From NCBI GenBank assembly GCA_037442565.1, contig JBBIQA010000158.1, positions 1 to 10,394 of the forward strand: a stretch of DNA of 10,394 nucleotides, written 5' to 3'. Below the pieces are notes generated by a model. The model did not search any database and was not told the DNA's origin. It saw only the letters and a list, made by a program, of their open reading frames with translations. A program made the translations under genes and the position numbers. The number at the start of each line of letters is the position of its first letter. The first letter of the stretch is position 1. This DNA is from PALSA-911 sp037442565. GTDB taxonomy: Bacteria; Pseudomonadota; Alphaproteobacteria; Acetobacterales; Acetobacteraceae. Below, one piece after another: positions 5,761 to 10,394 of the stretch.

Positions 5761-5805
5761 AATTCTGCCCTAATCGGCCAGATTAGACTCGCTTCGGCCA
5801 GAATT
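5761..5805. promoter_or_regulatory. Nested inverted repeats and 20-bp-spaced direct repeat upstream of gltD
   Basis: Outer arms AATTCTG (5761-5767) and CAGAATT (5799-5805) enclose a perfect inner palindrome, CTAATC-GGCCA-GATTAG (5770-5786). The 9-mer TCGGCCAGA occurs at 5774-5782 and again at 5794-5802, exactly 20 bp apart, which places both on one face of the helix. A related CGGCCA lies at 5742-5747, just before a run of seven A. The block is 103 bases upstream of the gltD start. This suits an operator for nitrogen or amino-acid control, but it does not match the NtrC consensus and no regulator can be named. In the rest of the gap (5667-5907) I see a short CGCGG/CCGCG hairpin at 5843-5859 and no convincing promoter. 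Confidence 0.4.
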
Positions 5806-5907
5806 CCTGTCGTATGCTGCATCTGCGAGACAGCTTGATGCCCGCGGACCTGACCCGCGCGCAGCCTCCCAGGCCTGTCGGCGCGCCGCCGTAGGGAAAG
5901 GGTGAAC

Positions 5908-7350
5908 ATGGCCGAGCACATGCTGAAGTTCGTGAGCGTCCCGCAGAGCACGCCGGAAAAGCGGCAGGCCGAGGAGCGCCGCGTCGATTTCGACGAGATC
6001 TACCGCGATTTCGCCACAAGGCAGGCCGCCGAGCAGGCCAGCCGCTGCAGCCAGTGCGGCGTGCCGTTCTGCGCGGTGCACTGCCCGCTGGGCAACAACA
6101 TCCCCGACTGGCTGAAGATGACCGCCGAGGGACGGCTGGAGGAGGCCTACGAGGTCAGCTCCGCCACAAATAATTTCCCCGAGATCTGCGGCCGGATCTG
6201 TCCGCAGGACCGGCTCTGCGAAGGCAACTGCGTCATCGAGAAGGGGTTCGCCAGCGTCACCATCGGCGCGGTCGAGCGCTACATAACCGATACCGCCTTC
6301 GAGAAGGGCTGGGTGCGGCCGATCCGGCCGCGCCGCGAACTGGCGCAATCCATCGGCATCATCGGCGCCGGCCCGGGCGGCCTGGCCGCGGCGGAGCAGC
6401 TGCGCCGGCTGGGCTATCAGGTCACGGTATACGACCGCTACGACCGCGTCGGCGGCTTGCTGATCTACGGCATTCCGAACTTCAAGCTGGAAAAGGAAGT
6501 GGTCCTGCGCCGCTGGAAGCTGCTGGAGGAAGGCGGCATCCGCTTCCGGCTCAATTTCGCCGTAGGCACCGACATGACGCTGGCCGAATTGCGCGCCCAG
6601 CACGACGCGATCCTGGTCGCCACCGGCGTCTACAAGCCGCGCGACATCGGCGGGCCTGGCTCCGGCCTTCCCGGCATCGTGCCGGCGCTGGATTATCTGA
6701 TCGCCTCCAACCGCGACAATCTCGGTGACGCGGTGCCGGAATTCGCCTCCGGCGCGCTCGACGCGCGCGGCAAGAACGTGGTGGTGATCGGCGGCGGCGA
6801 CACCGCGATGGACTGCGTGCGCACCGCCACCCGCCAGGGTGCGAAATCGGTGAAATGCCTGTATCGCCGCGACCAGGCGAACATGCCCGGCTCGATGCGC
6901 GAGGTGAAGAACGCGCAGGAGGAGGGCGTCGAGTTCGTCTGGCTTTCGGCTCCCGAAGCCTTCCTCGGCGACGACCGCGTCACCGCGGTGCGGGCGGTGC
7001 GGATGCATCTCGGCCTGCAGGACGCCTCCGGCCGCCAGGCGGTCGAGCCGATCGAGGGCAGCCATTTCACCCTGCCCGCCGATCTCGCGATCAAGGCGCT
7101 GGGTTTCGACCCCGAGGATTTGCCCGGACTGTTCAATGAGCCGGAACTGAAGGTGTCCCGCTGGGGCACGGTGGCTGTCGATCCCAACAGCTTCATGACC
7201 AGCCTGCCCGGCGTGTTCGCCGCCGGCGACATCGTGCGCGGTGCCTCCCTCGTGGTCTGGGCGATCAAGGACGGCCGCGATGCGGCTGCGCAGATCCACC
7301 AATATGTCCAACAGGCGGCGCTTGCCGCCGCGGCGGAGAGAGCGACATGA
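5908..7350 (+). CDS. gltD: Glutamate synthase (NADPH) small/beta subunit
   Basis: FAD subunit of bacterial GOGAT. It oxidises NADPH and passes electrons through iron-sulfur clusters to the FMN site of GltB, where 2-oxoglutarate and glutamine-derived ammonia become glutamate. The 480-residue protein has eight cysteines for two [4Fe-4S] clusters: C47, C50, C55, C59 (CSQCGVPFCAVHCP) and C94, C98, C104, C108. It also has the FAD motif GAGPGGLAAAEQL (153-165), the NADPH motif GGGDTAMDC (295-303) and the C-terminal FAD motif GVFAAGDIVRG (435-445). Length matches the family (E. coli 472). The start is taken as ATG 5908, giving MAEHMLKFV; an in-frame GTG at 5902 is an alternative, and AGGGAAAGGG lies just upstream. 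The stop overlaps the gltB start as ATGA. Confidence 0.96.
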   Translation: MAEHMLKFVSVPQSTPEKRQAEERRVDFDEIYRDFATRQAAEQASRCSQCGVPFCAVHCPLGNNIPDWLKMTAEGRLEEAYEVSSATNNFPEICGRICPQDRLCEGNCVIEKGFASVTIGAVERYITDTAFEKGWVRPIRPRRELAQSIGIIGAGPGGLAAAEQLRRLGYQVTVYDRYDRVGGLLIYGIPNFKLEKEVVLRRWKLLEEGGIRFRLNFAVGTDMTLAELRAQHDAILVATGVYKPRDIGGPGSGLPGIVPALDYLIASNRDNLGDAVPEFASGALDARGKNVVVIGGGDTAMDCVRTATRQGAKSVKCLYRRDQANMPGSMREVKNAQEEGVEFVWLSAPEAFLGDDRVTAVRAVRMHLGLQDASGRQAVEPIEGSHFTLPADLAIKALGFDPEDLPGLFNEPELKVSRWGTVAVDPNSFMTSLPGVFAAGDIVRGASLVVWAIKDGRDAAAQIHQYVQQAALAAAAERAT

Positions 7351-10300
7351 CACAGGAATCCGGATCCGAATTCCTCGCCGCCTGGAACGCCAGTGTGGCG
7401 GCCCTTGAACACACGTACAGCGCCGAACAGGAACATGACGCCTGCGGCGTCGGCATGATCGCCGCGCTGGACGGCCAGCGCCGCCGCGACGTGGTGCAGG
7501 CCGGCATCGACGCCTTGAAGGCGGTCTGGCACCGCGGCGCGGTGGACGCGGATGGCAAGACCGGCGACGGCGCCGGCATCCACGTGGAGATCCCGCAGGA
7601 TTTCTTTGCCGACGCCGTGCGGCGCGGTGGCGACAAGCTCAAGCCCGGCCCGATCGCGGTTGGGCAGGTGTTCCTGCCAAAGACCGATCTTGGTGCGCAG
7701 GAGCGCTGCCGGCAGATCGTGGAGACCGAGATCCTGAATTTCGGCCACGCCATCTATGGCTGGCGCCAGGTGCCGATCAATGTGGATGTCATCGGCGAAA
7801 AGGCCAATGCCACGCGCCCCGAGATCGAGCAGATCATGATCTGGAACGGCACCGGCGCCGACGAGGCCGGGTTCGAGCGCGATCTGTACGTGATCCGCCG
7901 GCGCATCGAAAAGGCGGCGATTGCGGCCCAGATCGCGGAACTGTATTTCTGCTCGCTGTCCTGTCGCTCGATCATCTACAAGGGCATGTTCCTGGCCGCG
8001 AGCCTGACGGATTTCTATCCGGACCTGCTGGACGAACGTTTCGTCTCCCGTTTCGCGATCTATCACCAGCGCTACTCCACCAACACCTTCCCGACCTGGA
8101 AGCTGGCGCAGCCGTTCCGGATGCTCGCGCATAACGGCGAGATCAACACCGTTACCGGCAACATCAACTGGATGAAGAGCCACGAGACGCGGCTCGCCGA
8201 TGTCGGGCTCGACCCGTATGTGGACGACATCAAGCCGGTGGTGCAGGCCGGCGGATCGGACACCGCGACGCTGGACAACGTGTTCGAGCTGCTGGTGCGC
8301 GCCGGGCGCGACGCGCCGATGGCGAAGGCGCTGATGATCCCGGCCAGCCTGGGATCGAACGCGCTGATGCCCCAGGCGCACAAGGATTTCTTCCTGTACT
8401 GCAACGCCGTGATGGAGCCGTGGGACGGACCGGCCGCCATCGCCGGCACCGACGGGCGCTGGGTGATCGCCGGGCTGGACCGCAACGGCCTGCGACCGCT
8501 GCGCTACACCGTCACGCGCAGCAGGATGCTGATCGTTGGTTCCGAAACCGGCATGGTGAAGCTGGACGAGGACCAGATCGTCGAGAAGGGCCGCGTCGGC
8601 CCCGGCCAGACCTTTGCGGTCGATCTCGATAACGCCCGCTTCTACCACGATGGGGAGCTGAAGGACGTGCTGTCGGCACGCCAGCCGTTCAGCGAATGGG
8701 CCCGCCACATCAAGGTGATCGACAGCATCATCAAGACAGACGCGCCCGAGCCGGTGCTGTACGAAGGCGAGGCGCTGCGCCGCCGGCAGTTCTCCGTCGG
8801 CTTCACGCTGGAAGAGCTGGAGATGATCCTGCACCCGATGGTGGAGGACGCGCAGGAAGCCGTCGGCTCGATGGGCGACGACACGCCCATCGCGGTGCTG
8901 TCGGACCGTTATCGCGGCCTGCATCATTTCTTCCGGCAGAACTTCTCCCAGGTAACCAACCCGCCGATCGACAGCCTGCGCGAAACCCGGGTGATGACGC
9001 TGCGCACGAGGCTCGGCAATCTCGGCAACGTGCTGGACGAGGATGCCAGCCAGTGCAACCTGCTGCAGCTCGAAAGCCCCGTGCTGTCGAACGCCGAATT
9101 CACCGCCATGCGGGAATTCATGGGCAGCTCGGCCTGCGTCGTCGATTGCACCTTCGCGGTTGCCGACGGGGAGGCCGGGCTGCGCGACGCCCTGGTGCGC
9201 ATCCGCGCCGAGGCGGAGGAGGGCGTGCGCGCCGGCTGCTCGCACGTGATCCTGACCGACGAGAATTGCGGCGCCGAGCGCGCCCCGATCCCGATGATCC
9301 TGGCCACCGGCGGCGTGCACACGCACCTGGTCCGCCAGTCGTTGCGCACCTTCACCAGCCTGAACGTGCGCTCGGCCGAGTGCCTGGACGTGCATTACTT
9401 CGCGGTGCTGATCGGCGTGGGCGCCACCACGGTGAATGCCTATCTGGCGCAGGAATCGATCGCCGACCGCCACCGCCGCGGCCTGTTCGGCGCGATGACC
9501 CTGAAAGACGCCGTCCAGCGCTACAAGAAGGCCATCGACAAGGGCCTGCTGAAGGTGATGGCGAAGATGGGCATCGCCGTGATCTCGTCGTATCGCGGCG
9601 GCTACAATTTCGAGGCGATCGGCCTGTCGCGCGCGCTGGTGGGGGAGTTCTTCCCGGGCATGCAGTCGCGCATCTCCGGCATCGGTCTGACCGGCATCGC
9701 GCGCAAGGTGCTCGGCCTGCATGAAACCGCCTGGAACGAGGACGCCGTCACGCTGCCGATCGGCGGCCTGTACAAGCTGCGGCGCAACGGCGCGGAGGCG
9801 CACGCCTTCGATCCCGCGCTGATCCATATGCTGCAAACCGCGGTGGCGACGGATAGTTTCACCCTGTTCGAGCGCTACACGGAAATGGTGCGCGGCATGG
9901 CGCCGATCGCACTGCGCGACCTGCTGGATTTCCGTTTCGACCTCTGCAAGCCGATTTCGGTGGACGAGGTGGAAAGCATCACCGAAATCCGCAAGCGCCT
10001 GGTGGCGCCCGGCATCTCGCTCGGCGCATTGAGCCCGGAGGCGCACGAGACGCTGTCGATCGCGATGAACCGCATCGGCGCCCGCTCCGACAGCGGCGAG
10101 GGTGGGGAGGATCCAGCCCGCGCCAGGCCGCGCGCCAACGGCGACAACGCCTCCTCGGCGATCAAGCAGATCGCCTCCGGCCGCTTCGGCGTCACCGCCG
10201 AATACCTGAACAACTGCCGCGAGATCGAGATCAAGGTCGCGCAGGGCGCCAAGCCCGGCGAGGGCGGCCAGCTGCCCGGCTTCAAGGTGACCGGCATGAT

Positions 10301-10394
10301 CGCCAAGCTGCGTCATTCCACCCCCGGCGTCATGCTGATCAGCCCGCCGCCGCACCACGACATCTACTCGATCGAGGATCTGGCCCAGCTCATC
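7347..10394 (+). CDS. gltB: Glutamate synthase large/alpha subunit, 3' end beyond the window
   Basis: Class II glutamine amidotransferase plus FMN synthase subunit of GOGAT. All 1016 visible codons translate without a stop or frameshift; the family is about 1500 residues, so roughly the last third is missing. The likely mature N-terminal nucleophile is C33 in DACGVG, preceded by a 32-residue propeptide (Azospirillum GltB has a similar one). Amidotransferase motifs include YHQRYSTNTFPTW and AHNGEIN (261-267). The central domain follows, then the FMN-binding domain with ISLGALSPEAHETL (about 890), GEGGED (917-922), GEGGQLPG (971-978) and SPPPHHDIYSIEDLAQLI at the window edge. The 3Fe-4S cysteines and the C-terminal beta-helix should lie beyond. 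It is translationally coupled to gltD by an ATGA overlap, which suits equal subunit production. The order gltD-gltB is the reverse of E. coli gltB-gltD. Confidence 0.97.
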   Translation, partial: MTQESGSEFLAAWNASVAALEHTYSAEQEHDACGVGMIAALDGQRRRDVVQAGIDALKAVWHRGAVDADGKTGDGAGIHVEIPQDFFADAVRRGGDKLKPGPIAVGQVFLPKTDLGAQERCRQIVETEILNFGHAIYGWRQVPINVDVIGEKANATRPEIEQIMIWNGTGADEAGFERDLYVIRRRIEKAAIAAQIAELYFCSLSCRSIIYKGMFLAASLTDFYPDLLDERFVSRFAIYHQRYSTNTFPTWKLAQPFRMLAHNGEINTVTGNINWMKSHETRLADVGLDPYVDDIKPVVQAGGSDTATLDNVFELLVRAGRDAPMAKALMIPASLGSNALMPQAHKDFFLYCNAVMEPWDGPAAIAGTDGRWVIAGLDRNGLRPLRYTVTRSRMLIVGSETGMVKLDEDQIVEKGRVGPGQTFAVDLDNARFYHDGELKDVLSARQPFSEWARHIKVIDSIIKTDAPEPVLYEGEALRRRQFSVGFTLEELEMILHPMVEDAQEAVGSMGDDTPIAVLSDRYRGLHHFFRQNFSQVTNPPIDSLRETRVMTLRTRLGNLGNVLDEDASQCNLLQLESPVLSNAEFTAMREFMGSSACVVDCTFAVADGEAGLRDALVRIRAEAEEGVRAGCSHVILTDENCGAERAPIPMILATGGVHTHLVRQSLRTFTSLNVRSAECLDVHYFAVLIGVGATTVNAYLAQESIADRHRRGLFGAMTLKDAVQRYKKAIDKGLLKVMAKMGIAVISSYRGGYNFEAIGLSRALVGEFFPGMQSRISGIGLTGIARKVLGLHETAWNEDAVTLPIGGLYKLRRNGAEAHAFDPALIHMLQTAVATDSFTLFERYTEMVRGMAPIALRDLLDFRFDLCKPISVDEVESITEIRKRLVAPGISLGALSPEAHETLSIAMNRIGARSDSGEGGEDPARARPRANGDNASSAIKQIASGRFGVTAEYLNNCREIEIKVAQGAKPGEGGQLPGFKVTGMIAKLRHSTPGVMLISPPPHHDIYSIEDLAQLI

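Noticed and set aside
5770..7353. Minus-strand 527-codon open frame opposite gltD
   Set aside because: It is a shadow of gltD, which has all eight cluster cysteines and three dinucleotide motifs in order.
6693..10358. A 1221-codon stop-free frame on the minus strand opposite gltD and gltB
   Set aside because: It is antisense to two well-supported genes whose motifs are complete. Its translation is rich in His, Ala, Arg, Gln and Asp without domain motifs. Such frames are common opposite high-GC genes with strong third-position bias.

Overview
The window is about 10.4 kb of high-GC, almost fully coding chromosomal DNA. Gene content and protein style point to an alphaproteobacterium. I infer Rhodospirillales, probably Acetobacteraceae, from the short DEDDy RNase D, the kdsD-lptC-lptA-lptB order, the GltD-then-GltB order, the NDUFA9-like reductase and a string of GC-rich intergenic hairpins. 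No 16S rRNA or other taxonomic marker is present, so the family-level call is inference.

Left half, minus strand (read from right to left): tRNA-Leu(CAG), a short RNase D, KdsD (arabinose-5-phosphate isomerase), then LptC, LptA and LptB. KdsD feeds Kdo synthesis for the LPS inner core. LptC, LptA and LptB are the inner-membrane anchor, periplasmic bridge and cytoplasmic ATPase of the machine that carries LPS to the outer membrane. kdsD and lptC lie 10 nt apart, lptC/lptA overlap by ATGA and lptA/lptB by GTGA, so these four form a tight, translationally coupled unit. Past lptB, the first 110 bases hold three adjacent perfect hairpins that look like a dispersed repeat.

Centre (about 4565-4712): a divergent control region. 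A well-formed sigma-70-type promoter faces left into tRNA-Leu. A second faces right into the NDUFA9-like gene, with a 25-bp interrupted palindrome over its -35 box.

Right half, plus strand: an NDUFA9-like atypical SDR protein, a 241-base intergenic region with nested inverted repeats and a 9-bp direct repeat at exactly 20-bp spacing, then gltD and gltB (small and large subunits of NADPH-dependent glutamate synthase), overlapping by ATGA. Glutamate synthase is the nitrogen-assimilation partner of glutamine synthetase. gltB runs off the right edge after 1016 codons, inside the FMN domain.

I found no mobile element, CRISPR array, toxin-antitoxin pair, prophage remnant or defence system. The genes are conserved housekeeping genes. 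What deserves a second look is mostly regulatory or structural: the two candidate operator regions, a possibly leaderless kdsD transcript, a tRNA gene directly upstream of a tRNA-trimming nuclease, an expanded LptA with low-complexity linkers, and the hairpin array beyond lptB.
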